Assembly (NCBI GenBank): GCA_025933895.1
Contig: JAICZB010000154.1
Coordinates: 1-6,304 of the forward strand
Length of the DNA stretch: 6,304 nt
Source of the DNA: Thermoleophilia bacterium
Lineage (GTDB): Bacteria; Actinomycetota; Thermoleophilia; Gaiellales; Gaiellaceae
Direction of reading: 5' to 3'
Shown: positions 1 to 5,413 of the stretch, one piece after another
How the letters are laid out: each line of letters starts with the position of its first letter
Position numbering within the stretch: position 1 is the first letter of the stretch
Program-made: the position numbers and the translations under genes
Notes under the pieces: generated by a model
Told to the model about the DNA's origin: nothing
The model's input: only the letters and a program-made list of their open reading frames with translations
Database searches by the model: none

Positions 1-771
1 GACGACGATCTCGACGACCGCCGAGTGCAGCGAGTCGGTCGAGTAGATCGGTGCCGTGCAGCCCTCGACGTAGTGGACGTACGCGCCCTCGTCGACGAGG
101 ATCAGCGTCCGCTCGAACTGGCCCATGTTCTCGGCGTTGATCCGGAAGTAGGCCTGCAGCGGCATCTCGATGTGCACGCCCGGAGGCACGTAGATGAACG
201 AGCCGCCCGACCAGACCGCCGAGTTGAGCGCGGCGAACTTGTTGTCGTTCTGCGGGATGATCGTCCCGAAGTACTGCTTGAAGAGATCCTCGTGCTCGCG
301 CAGGGCCGTGTCGGTGTCGAGGAAGACCACGCCCTTCGCAGTCAGGTCCTCCTGGAGCTTGTGGTAGACGACCTCCGACTCGTACTGGGCGCCGACGCCG
401 GCGAGGTACTTCTTCTCCGCCTCCGGGATGCCGAGCTTGTCCCACGTGTCCTTGATGTCGGCCGGCAGGTCCTCCCACGACGAGGCCTGCTTCTCGGTCG
501 GCTTGATGTAGTAGAAGATGTTTTCGAAGTCGATCTCGTTGAGGTTCCCGCCCCACTGCGGCAGCGGACGCGCGAGGAAGTAGTCGAGGCTCTTGTGCCG
601 GAACTTGCGCATCCAGTCGGGCTCGTCCTTGTGGGACGAGATCGCGTCGACGAGCTCGTGTGAGAGGCCACGGCCGGACTTGAAGAAGTAGTCCTCCGTG
701 ACGGAGAAGCCGTACTTGATCGCGTAGTCGGAGCCGATCCCCTGGACGATCTCGGTCTCGGTCTGGGTCAT
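1..771 (-). CDS. sufB: SufB, Fe-S cluster assembly scaffold protein (C-terminal part outside the window)
   Basis: The frame is open from an ATG at 771 to the left edge, giving the first 257 residues; SufB proteins are usually about 470-495 residues, so roughly half is present. SufB is the cytosolic scaffold that works with SufC and SufD to assemble Fe-S clusters. The N-terminal region begins MTQTETEIVQGIGSDYAIKY and continues with family-typical stretches: LPQWGGNLNEID at about 70-81, SGGSFIYVPPGVHIEMPLQA near 188-207, and YVHYVEGCTAP at 231-241, where Cys238 matches a conserved SufB cysteine. The ATG overlaps the sufC stop as ATGA, implying translational coupling, with a GAAGG motif about 7 bases upstream. 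SufD is a paralogue, but these N-terminal motifs are those of SufB. The call is near certain. Confidence 0.97.
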   Translation of the reverse strand, partial: MTQTETEIVQGIGSDYAIKYGFSVTEDYFFKSGRGLSHELVDAISSHKDEPDWMRKFRHKSLDYFLARPLPQWGGNLNEIDFENIFYYIKPTEKQASSWEDLPADIKDTWDKLGIPEAEKKYLAGVGAQYESEVVYHKLQEDLTAKGVVFLDTDTALREHEDLFKQYFGTIIPQNDNKFAALNSAVWSGGSFIYVPPGVHIEMPLQAYFRINAENMGQFERTLILVDEGAYVHYVEGCTAPIYSTDSLHSAVVEIVV

Positions 772-1541
772 GCCTCAACCTTCGCCGGAATGAAAGGGTC
801 GTAACCGTCGGCCTCGAGCTTCTCGGCGAGCTCGGCGCCGCCTGACTCCACGATACGCCCGTCCACGAAGACGTGGACGTGATCCGGCTTCACGTAGTTC
901 AGGATCCGCTGATAGTGCGTGATCACGAGCGCGCCCATCTCCGGGCCCACCAGCTCGTTCACGCCGCTCGCGACGACGCGCAGCGCGTCGATGTCGAGGC
1001 CGGAGTCGGTCTCGTCGAGCACCGCGATGCGCGGCTTCAGCATCGCCATCTGGAGAATCTCCACGCGCTTCTTCTCGCCGCCCGAGAAGCCGTCGTTGAG
1101 GTAGCGCGACGCGAGCTCGCGGCTCACCTTGAGGCGGTCCATCTGCGCGAGGAGCTCCTTGCGGAACTCGGGGATCGCGATCGGGTCGTCGGTGCCGCCC
1201 GCGCGGGCCTTGCGCACGGCGTTGATCGCGCTGCGCAGGAAGCTCGTGACCGTGACGCCGGGAATCGCGTGCGGATACTGGAAGGCGAGGAAGAGGCCGC
1301 GCTGCGCGCGCTCGTCGGCGCCGAGCTCGGTCACGTCGTCCCCGTCGAAGAGGAGGCGTCCCTCCGTGATCTCGTACGCCGGGTGGCCCATCAGCGCGTA
1401 GGCGAGCGTCGACTTGCCGGAGCCGTTCGGCCCCATGATCGCGTGAACCTCGTTCGTATCCACCTCGAGGTCGACGCCCTTGACGATCTCCGTGCCGTCC
1501 TCCAGCGCGACGTGCAGGTTCTCCAGCTTCAGCAATGCCAC
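768..1541 (-). CDS. sufC: SufC, ABC-type ATPase of the SUF Fe-S assembly complex
   Basis: This 257-residue soluble ABC ATPase has the usual SufC length and powers the SufBCD scaffold. Visible motifs are Walker A GPNGSGKST (37-45), Q-loop AFQYP (86-90), signature GFSGGEKKR (151-159), Walker B IAVLDETDSGLD (172-183) with catalytic Glu177, and H-loop ITHYQR (207-212). ETDSGLD is characteristic of SufC as against transporter ATPases, and no membrane domain is present. The start is a GTG at 1541..1539, preceded at 8 bases by AAAAGAGGA. The stop overlaps the sufB ATG by 4 bases, and sufC is the first gene of this minus-strand operon as far as the window shows. The ribosome binding site lies within a possible hairpin, annotated separately. 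Confidence 0.98.
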   Translation of the reverse strand: MALLKLENLHVALEDGTEIVKGVDLEVDTNEVHAIMGPNGSGKSTLAYALMGHPAYEITEGRLLFDGDDVTELGADERAQRGLFLAFQYPHAIPGVTVTSFLRSAINAVRKARAGGTDDPIAIPEFRKELLAQMDRLKVSRELASRYLNDGFSGGEKKRVEILQMAMLKPRIAVLDETDSGLDIDALRVVASGVNELVGPEMGALVITHYQRILNYVKPDHVHVFVDGRIVESGGAELAEKLEADGYDPFIPAKVEA

Positions 1542-1551
1542 GAAATGAGTC

Positions 1552-1569
1552 CTCTTTTCGGTGAAAGAG
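1552..1569 (-). promoter_or_regulatory. Possible hairpin sequestering the sufC ribosome binding site
   Basis: On the minus strand, CTCTTT (1569..1564) is the exact reverse complement of AAAGAG (1557..1552), with a six-base loop. The second arm contains most of the sufC Shine-Dalgarno sequence AAAAGAGGA (1558..1550). In the mRNA the upstream arm could therefore act as an anti-Shine-Dalgarno. The stem is only six pairs and mostly A-U, so it would be weak by itself, but it abuts a strong GC hairpin just upstream and could stack on it. Whether it regulates is inference. Confidence 0.35.
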
Positions 1570-1586
1570 CGGGGCCTTCGCCCCGC
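1569..1586 (-). promoter_or_regulatory. Perfect 7-bp GC hairpin in the sufC leader
   Basis: The arms GCGGGGC (1569-1575) and GCCCCGC (1580-1586) are perfect reverse complements around a four-base loop, which reads GAAG on the minus strand. It lies about 28 bases upstream of the sufC GTG, inside the expected 5' leader. Only TCTTTC follows on the minus strand, so it is a poor intrinsic terminator, though an attenuator-like role cannot be excluded. Such short GC stems also arise by chance in this base composition. Confidence 0.4.
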
Positions 1587-1602
1587 CCACCCGACACGGA
1601 CA

Positions 1603-1608
1603 AGTCTA
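1603..1608 (-). promoter_or_regulatory. Candidate -10 element for the suf operon
   Basis: TAGACT on the minus strand matches the TAnnnT pattern of sigma-70-type -10 elements and would start transcription near 1596, leaving a leader of about 55 bases that contains both hairpins. I see no good -35 at 16-18 bases upstream, so the call rests on the hexamer and its position in the divergent spacer. The same hexamer occurs upstream of the STAS gene at 3715-3720. Confidence 0.3.
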
Positions 1609-1616
1609 GCGAGAGC

Positions 1617-1641
1617 CCTTGCCTCCTCGCCCCGGGCAAGG
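1617..1641. repeat. 7-bp inverted repeat in the divergent suf/tat spacer, possible operator
   Basis: CCTTGCC (1617-1623) and GGCAAGG (1635-1641) are perfect reverse complements separated by 11 bases. The element lies just upstream of the candidate suf -10 and of the candidate tatA -10, where a regulator could act in both directions. I recognise no SufR, IscR or other known consensus in it. The right arm also overlaps an AAGGAG that might otherwise be mistaken for the tatA ribosome binding site. Confidence 0.3.
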
Positions 1642-1651
1642 AGAAACGCGC

Positions 1652-1657
1652 TACGCT
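1652..1657 (+). promoter_or_regulatory. Candidate -10 element for a leaderless tatA transcript
   Basis: TACGCT fits TAnnnT and ends six bases before the tatA ATG at 1664, the spacing at which the A of the ATG would be the first transcribed base. The only AAGGAG upstream (1638-1643) is 20 bases from the ATG, too far for normal use. Leaderless mRNAs are common in actinobacteria. There is no clear -35 hexamer, so this is tentative. Confidence 0.35.
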
Positions 1658-1663
1658 GGCCGC

Positions 1664-1912
1664 ATGACCGGACTCACGCAGCCGTGGCACATCGTCCTCT
1701 TCCTCTTGATCGCGCTGCTCCTGTTCGGCGGCAGACGGCTGCCGGAGATCGGGCGCTCGCTCGGCTCGGGCATGCGCGAGTTCAAGGACGCCGTGACGGG
1801 CCATTCGACTCCCGAGCCGCAGCCCGAGCCCGCGCCTGAGCTCCCGCCCGCGGAACCGACGGTCGCGCCGACGATGGCGCCGCCGCCGTCCGAGCACGAG
1901 ACCACCGTCTAG
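1664..1912 (+). CDS. tatA: TatA/B family, twin-arginine translocase pore subunit
   Basis: This 82-residue protein has the TatA layout: a short periplasmic N-terminus, one membrane helix (about 8-22, IVLFLLIALLLFGG), the FG hinge at 21-22, then an amphipathic helix RRLPEIGRSLGSGMREFKDAV (24-44), and a Pro/Glu/Ala-rich cytoplasmic tail. TatA oligomers form the passage for folded proteins recruited by TatC. The start is ATG 1664. An in-frame TTG at 1619 would add 15 residues, including charged ones, before the helix and does not resemble the family. tatC starts 7 bases after the stop, so the two form a unit. No separate TatB is seen in the window, so this protein may serve both roles or tatB may lie elsewhere. 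TatA is favoured over TatB by the short membrane segment and SLGSGMREFK motif. Confidence 0.93.
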   Translation: MTGLTQPWHIVLFLLIALLLFGGRRLPEIGRSLGSGMREFKDAVTGHSTPEPQPEPAPELPPAEPTVAPTMAPPPSEHETTV

Positions 1913-1919
1913 GAGCCCG

Positions 1920-2687
1920 ATGAGCAGGCTGCCGCGCCGCCTCGGCCACGGTGAGGAGGCGACGCTCGCGGAGCATCTCGACGAGCTGCGCGGCCGGCTC
2001 TTCGTGATCATCGGCGCGGTCGTCCTCGGGACGGTCGTCGCCTACGTCTTCCACGACCACATCCTCAACTGGCTGAACCGGCCGCTGCCGCCGCACATCC
2101 GCCCGGTGACGCTCGGCGTCGCCGAGCCGTTCACCATCACGCTCACGGTCTGCGCGTACGCCGGGATCGTCCTCGCGCTGCCCGTCGTCCTCTGGCAGCT
2201 GTGGAGCTTCTTCGCCCCGGCCGTCGACCCGACTGCCGAGCGGCGGATGCTGCTGCTCGTCGCGTTCTCGGTCGCGCTCGGCGCCGGCGGAGTCGCGTTC
2301 GGTTACGAGATCCTCCTGCCGCGGGCTATCCACTTCCTCACGAACTACGACAAGCAGCACTTCCACCACCTGATCCAGGCGAAGCCCTACTACAACTTCG
2401 TGATCACGATCCTGCTCGGGATCGTGGTCGTCTTCCAGACGCCGCTCGGTGTACTCGGCCTCGTCTCGCTCGGTGTCCTCAGCTCGCGGACGCTGCGGAA
2501 GCAGCGGCGGTTCGGCTACCTCATCACGGCGGCGATCGCGCTCGCGCTACCGGGGCCCGATCTCGTTACGACCTTCCTCGAGCTGCTGCCGATGTGGGCG
2601 CTCTTCGAGGGATCGATCTGGCTCGCATTCTTGTTCGAGCGGCGCCAGGCGAAGGCGGCTCCGGCCTCGGCTACTCTGGGCGGCTAG
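1920..2687 (+). CDS. tatC: TatC, twin-arginine translocase receptor subunit
   Basis: TatC is the polytopic membrane subunit that binds the twin-arginine signal peptide. At 255 residues this is of normal length. Visible family features are the N-terminal EHLDELRGRL (18-27), EPF at 69-71, WQLWSFFAPAV (92-102), an ERR triplet (107-109), VFQTPLG (171-177), and PGPD then ELLPMWALFE in the last two helices (211-230). About six hydrophobic segments can be seen. The ATG at 1920 has an AGGAG at 1911-1915 that overlaps the tatA stop, with a short four-base spacing. The next gene begins directly after the TAG stop. Nothing appears truncated or missing. Confidence 0.97.
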   Translation: MSRLPRRLGHGEEATLAEHLDELRGRLFVIIGAVVLGTVVAYVFHDHILNWLNRPLPPHIRPVTLGVAEPFTITLTVCAYAGIVLALPVVLWQLWSFFAPAVDPTAERRMLLLVAFSVALGAGGVAFGYEILLPRAIHFLTNYDKQHFHHLIQAKPYYNFVITILLGIVVVFQTPLGVLGLVSLGVLSSRTLRKQRRFGYLITAAIALALPGPDLVTTFLELLPMWALFEGSIWLAFLFERRQAKAAPASATLGG

Positions 2688-3566
2688 GTGGCCAGGGCAG
2701 CAGTCAAGGCGAAGCAGCAGGCGAGGGCGAAGGCGCAGCCGGCCAAGGCGCGGCCGCGCGGCCGGCGCCGGCACAGCGGCGGGGGCAACCCGAACCAGCA
2801 GCTCTTCTTCGTCCGTCTGCGCCGCGGGCAGAAATGGCTGTACGCCCTGCTCGCGGTCGTCTTCGCGGTGACGTTCGCCGGCGTCGGCGTGGGATCCGGC
2901 GGCGGCGGCCTGCAGCAACTCTGGACCGGCATCTTCGGCGGTGGAAGCAGTGGCTCGGTGTCGAAGGCGCAGGGCGAGATCAAGAATGATCCGGCGAAGG
3001 GATACCGCGACCTCGCCACCGCGTACGAGTCGAACGGCCAGAACGCCCTCGCGATCGGCGCGCTCCAGAGCTACGTCGGCGTGAAGAAGATGGACGCGAA
3101 CGCGTGGGCCGAGATCGGAGGTCTCCAGGAGACGCAGGCGCAGAAGTACGCGAGGCAGTATCAGTCGGCGCAGCAATCTGCCCAGCTCGCCGACCCGAGC
3201 ATCCCGTTCCAGCCGGCCGGCCCGCTCGCGCAGGCGGTCGGCCCGAATGCTGCGTACCAGGCCACAGCTCAGCAGGCGTCGGCCCGGGCCTCGACGTTCT
3301 TCCAGAAGGCGACGACCTCGGCGCAGGCCGCGGTCACCGCGTACAAGCACGCCGCGAAGCTCCATCCCAAGGATGCGACGGTGCAGGAAGAACTGGCGAC
3401 GGCAGCGGAGTACGCGGGCAACACCCCGGTCGCGATCGCCGCCCTGAACAAGTATCTGAAGCTCTATCCGACCTCACCGTTGAAATCCCAGGTCAAGGCG
3501 CAGCTCGAGCAACTCCGCAAGGCCCAGGCGGCGCAGACGCAGACACAGTCCGGCAACGGCCACTAA
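2688..3566 (+). CDS. Membrane-anchored TPR-like protein in the tat operon
   Basis: This is a 292-residue protein I cannot assign to a named family. It has a very basic, Ala/Arg/Lys-rich N-terminus (1-48), one membrane segment (about 50-69), and a Gly/Ser-rich linker (70-90). Two stretches with TPR character follow: residues 101-134 with NDPAKGYRDLATAYESNGQN, and 210-262 with YKHAAKLHPKDATVQEELAT and a following helix pair. The region between and the C-terminus are Ala/Gln rich. Positive residues before the membrane segment predict the TPR part outside the membrane. The GTG start at 2688 touches the tatC TAG stop with no gap, which suggests translational re-initiation; only a weak GGGCGG precedes it. 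TPRs mediate protein-protein contact, so an accessory role in Tat export or cell-envelope assembly is possible, but co-transcription may be coincidental. Confidence 0.85.
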   Translation: MARAAVKAKQQARAKAQPAKARPRGRRRHSGGGNPNQQLFFVRLRRGQKWLYALLAVVFAVTFAGVGVGSGGGGLQQLWTGIFGGGSSGSVSKAQGEIKNDPAKGYRDLATAYESNGQNALAIGALQSYVGVKKMDANAWAEIGGLQETQAQKYARQYQSAQQSAQLADPSIPFQPAGPLAQAVGPNAAYQATAQQASARASTFFQKATTSAQAAVTAYKHAAKLHPKDATVQEELATAAEYAGNTPVAIAALNKYLKLYPTSPLKSQVKAQLEQLRKAQAAQTQTQSGNGH

Positions 3567-3685
3567 AGGCTTGATGGGCATTAGCCGTGGCCCGTGGTGC
3601 CGCCCCAGGCACGGCGCCATGCCGTCTCGTCGCCCTGGCTTGGCCTGGAACAGCCCCACGACGATGCCTAATGCACTTCAAGCCT
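3567..3685. repeat. 119-bp element bounded by 18-bp inverted arms, strongly foldable
   Basis: The left arm (3567-3584, AGGCTTGATGGGCATTAG) pairs with the right arm (3668-3685, CTAATGCACTTCAAGCCT) at 16 of 18 positions. Nested pairings can be seen inside: CGTGG/CCACG (3586-3590 with 3656-3660), CCAGGC/GCCTGG (3605-3610 with 3643-3648), and ACGGC/GCCGT (3611-3615 with 3621-3625). The element begins on the first base after the TAA stop of the TPR-like gene. No run of T follows the right arm, so it is not a typical intrinsic terminator. It could be a structured RNA, a 3' end structure, or a small non-autonomous element; I see no target-site duplication. No convincing protein is encoded in it. Confidence 0.6.
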
Positions 3686-3693
3686 CAAGGCGA

Positions 3694-3720
3694 TTGCGGC
3701 GTCGGCCGCGCGGATAGACT
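3694..3720 (+). promoter_or_regulatory. Candidate promoter for the STAS/cytochrome c unit
   Basis: TTGCGG (3694-3699) and TAGACT (3715-3720) resemble -35 and -10 elements with a 15-base spacer, slightly short. Transcription would begin near 3727, leaving a leader of about 47 bases that ends with GGGGGA (3761-3766), seven bases before the ATG at 3774. The rest of the 3686-3773 stretch shows no other obvious feature. Confidence 0.4.
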
Positions 3721-3773
3721 CACCCGCGAGCGGCCTGCCAGGTGGCCGGCGAACGACTTCGGGGGATCTGCGC

Positions 3774-4130
3774 ATGAACTTCGACATCAAGACCGAGCAG
3801 CTCAGCAGCGACGCCTATGTCATCTCGCTCACCGGCGAGGTCGACCTGTACACGGCGCCGGAGTTCAAGCAGCAGCTGCTCGAGGTGATCGGACAGGGCG
3901 GCAAGGAGGTCGTCGTCGACTTCAGCGGGACGACGTTCATCGACTCGACGACGCTCGGCGTCCTCGTCGGCGGCGTCAAGCGGCTGCGGACGAACGACGG
4001 CCAGCTCTCGCTCGTCTGCAGCGACCGCAACATCACCAAGATCTTCGAGATCACCGGCCTCGACAAGGTCTTCACGATCTACCCCACGCGCGAGGAGGCC
4101 GTATCGGCGGTGGGAGTCCCCCAAGGTTGA
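3774..4130 (+). CDS. STAS-domain anti-sigma factor antagonist (SpoIIAA/RsbV type)
   Basis: This 118-residue protein is a single STAS domain. In this family the unphosphorylated protein binds an anti-sigma kinase and frees a sigma factor, and phosphorylation on a conserved serine switches it off. TGEVDLYTAP (20-29) matches the STAS beta-strand/loop, and FIDSTTLGVLV (55-65) places Ser58 at the same number and context as the phosphorylated serine of Bacillus SpoIIAA; the usual Gly after DS(S/T) is Thr60 here. The C-terminal RNITKIFEITGLDKVFTIYPT is also typical. The ATG has a good GGGGGA ribosome binding site at seven bases. No anti-sigma kinase, phosphatase or sigma factor lies in the window. 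The cytochrome c gene begins 7 bases downstream, so the two are probably co-transcribed. The cognate partner cannot be named. Confidence 0.92.
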   Translation: MNFDIKTEQLSSDAYVISLTGEVDLYTAPEFKQQLLEVIGQGGKEVVVDFSGTTFIDSTTLGVLVGGVKRLRTNDGQLSLVCSDRNITKIFEITGLDKVFTIYPTREEAVSAVGVPQG

Positions 4131-4137
4131 AGCTGCG

Positions 4138-4833
4138 TTGAAGCGGCCGTATCGGGTCGGGATCCTGGGGGCGGGGCTCGCGGCGGTGGCGCTGCTGGCC
4201 GCAGGCTGCGGTACGGGCGGCGTCGCGAGCGCCGGCGGGACTCCCGACACCAGCAACGGGCAGAAGCTCTTCTCCGCGAGCTGCGGGACGTGCCACACGC
4301 TGCAGGCGGCGGGTACCACCGGCACGATCGGCCCGAACCTCGACAACGCCTTCGCTGCGAGCGTCGCAGAAGGCTATGCGCAGAGCTCGATCGAGAACCT
4401 CGTGCTCGACCAGATCCGGATCGGCTCGGGGACGGTCGTGACCTACACGACGAACAAGAAGTTCACGGCGCAGCCGACGATGCCGGCCAACATCGTCAAG
4501 GGACAGGACGCGATCGACGTCGCCGCCTACGTCGCCTCGGTCGCGGGTCAGGGCGGGTTCACGTCGTCCGCGTCCTTCGCGAGCTTCGGCACGGACGGCG
4601 CGAAGATCTTCAAAGGAGCGGGTTGCGCCGGCTGCCACACGCTCGCGGCTGCGGGATCCACCGGAACGGTCGGTCCGAACCTCGATCAGCTCGGATCTGC
4701 CCTCACCGTCGCGGTCGTCTCCCATCAGGTGGAGGTTGGCGGCGGCCTCATGCCGGCGTTCCAGGGGAAGCTGAGCGCGGCCCAGATCCAGGCCGTCGCG
4801 CAGTACGTCTCCTCTTCTGTCGGCAAGAAGTAG
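4138..4833 (+). CDS. Two-heme cytochrome c lipoprotein
   Basis: This 231-residue exported electron carrier starts at a TTG (4138); no ATG or GTG is available in frame nearby, and the start gives a compact signal peptide, KRPYR then a hydrophobic core ending LLAAGC (19-24), a lipobox with Cys24 as the lipidated residue. A modest AAGG lies 11 bases upstream. There are two class I-type cytochrome c domains: heme motif CGTCH (49-53) with probable axial Met115 (TMPANI), and CAGCH (163-167) with probable axial Met205 (LMPAFQ). The two heme regions are close copies of one another, pointing to internal duplication. The protein would sit on the outer face of the membrane. Subunit III of a heme-copper oxidase lies nearby in the convergent operon, so donation of electrons to that oxidase is a reasonable inference; other respiratory partners are possible. 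Confidence 0.93.
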   Translation: MKRPYRVGILGAGLAAVALLAAGCGTGGVASAGGTPDTSNGQKLFSASCGTCHTLQAAGTTGTIGPNLDNAFAASVAEGYAQSSIENLVLDQIRIGSGTVVTYTTNKKFTAQPTMPANIVKGQDAIDVAAYVASVAGQGGFTSSASFASFGTDGAKIFKGAGCAGCHTLAAAGSTGTVGPNLDQLGSALTVAVVSHQVEVGGGLMPAFQGKLSAAQIQAVAQYVSSSVGKK

Positions 4834-4841
4834 CGCGTCGG

Positions 4842-5393
4842 CTAGGCGCGGCTGACGGGGAGCGCGACCCGCTCGCGGATCGCGTCCAGCATCCCGTCGT
4901 CGCCCACGACGAGCACCTCGTCCGCGCCGAACATCCGTAGCGCGTCCTCGACCGCGAGCGCCGGGTCGTCGGCTCCGACCTCGACCCGGGCCTCCGGCAG
5001 ACGCGCTCCGAGCGCCGCCGCCGTTTCCTCGGCGTCGTGGCGGCGGTCGTCGACCGCTCCCGTCAGCGACTCCCGCGTCGAGGCGAGGGCCGGCACGACG
5101 ATGAGCAGCTCCGCGCCGTCGGGCGCCGCGACGCTCTCGGTTCCCGGCGGCGCGACGACGAGCACGCGACGCGTGCCGGGAGGAGTCCCGGACGCGACCG
5201 GCTTCGGCGGATCCGCTGAGCCCGGCACGGGCTCCTTCATCAGCCACCACCCGAGCGCCCCGAAGGCGACCACCGCCGCGGCGACGCCCAGCCACGTGTT
5301 GATGAAGGCGGCGATGATGATCACCGCAGCGCCGCCGACGACGATCCACAGGAGGCGGTAGGCCTCGCCCTCGCTACGAAGCGGGTTGCGCAT
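4842..5393 (-). CDS. Two-TM protein with C-terminal USP-like domain
   Basis: I do not recognise a named family for this 183-residue protein. Two hydrophobic segments (about 13-31 and 33-52) are followed by a Pro-rich linker (54-74). A soluble alpha/beta domain follows, with strands RRVLVVAP (75-82) and AELLIVVPAL (94-103), and ADDPALAVEDALRMFGADEVLVVG (141-164), then a final ALPVSRA. The pattern strand, Asp-Pro-helix, Asp-Glu-hydrophobic strand resembles universal stress protein-like domains, and the same pattern occurs in the gene upstream of subunit III. The canonical USP nucleotide-binding GxxGx9G(S/T) signature is not visible. The ATG at 5393 has AAGGAG (5404..5399) at five bases. It lies 20 bases downstream of the subunit III stop, in the same operon, and could be an oxidase accessory protein. 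Its stop is 8 bases from the convergent cytochrome c stop. Confidence 0.82.
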   Translation of the reverse strand: MRNPLRSEGEAYRLLWIVVGGAAVIIIAAFINTWLGVAAAVVAFGALGWWLMKEPVPGSADPPKPVASGTPPGTRRVLVVAPPGTESVAAPDGAELLIVVPALASTRESLTGAVDDRRHDAEETAAALGARLPEARVEVGADDPALAVEDALRMFGADEVLVVGDDGMLDAIRERVALPVSRA

Positions 5394-5413
5394 ACCCGCT
5401 CCTTACCCGGTCG

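Noticed and set aside
25..663. A 212-codon plus-strand frame opposite sufB
   Set aside because: The minus strand encodes unmistakable SufB; the plus frame is low-complexity Val/Leu/Arg/Asp sequence that mirrors SufB codons.
1569..1586. GC hairpin as an intrinsic terminator
   Set aside because: It lies in a divergent promoter region with no gene ending nearby and no T-run on either strand.
1619..1663. TTG start extending TatA by 15 residues
   Set aside because: The added residues are charged and unlike TatA N-termini, no ribosome binding site precedes it, and it lies within the inverted repeat.
3587..3773. Protein-coding frame through the 119-bp element and following spacer
   Set aside because: The translation has no recognisable domain, runs out of frame into the STAS gene, and the region is better explained by inverted repeats and a promoter.
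4097..4155. 11-bp direct repeat GGCCGTATCGG at 4097-4107 and 4145-4155
   Set aside because: Both copies are in coding sequence and no further structure surrounds them; one pair of this length is not convincing evidence of a site.
4072..5349. A 425-codon open frame on the minus strand, and similar long frames antisense to the other genes
   Set aside because: It is composed of Arg/Gly/Ala repeats, crosses a gene boundary, and lies opposite or in another frame of well-supported genes; this is the usual effect of high G+C.
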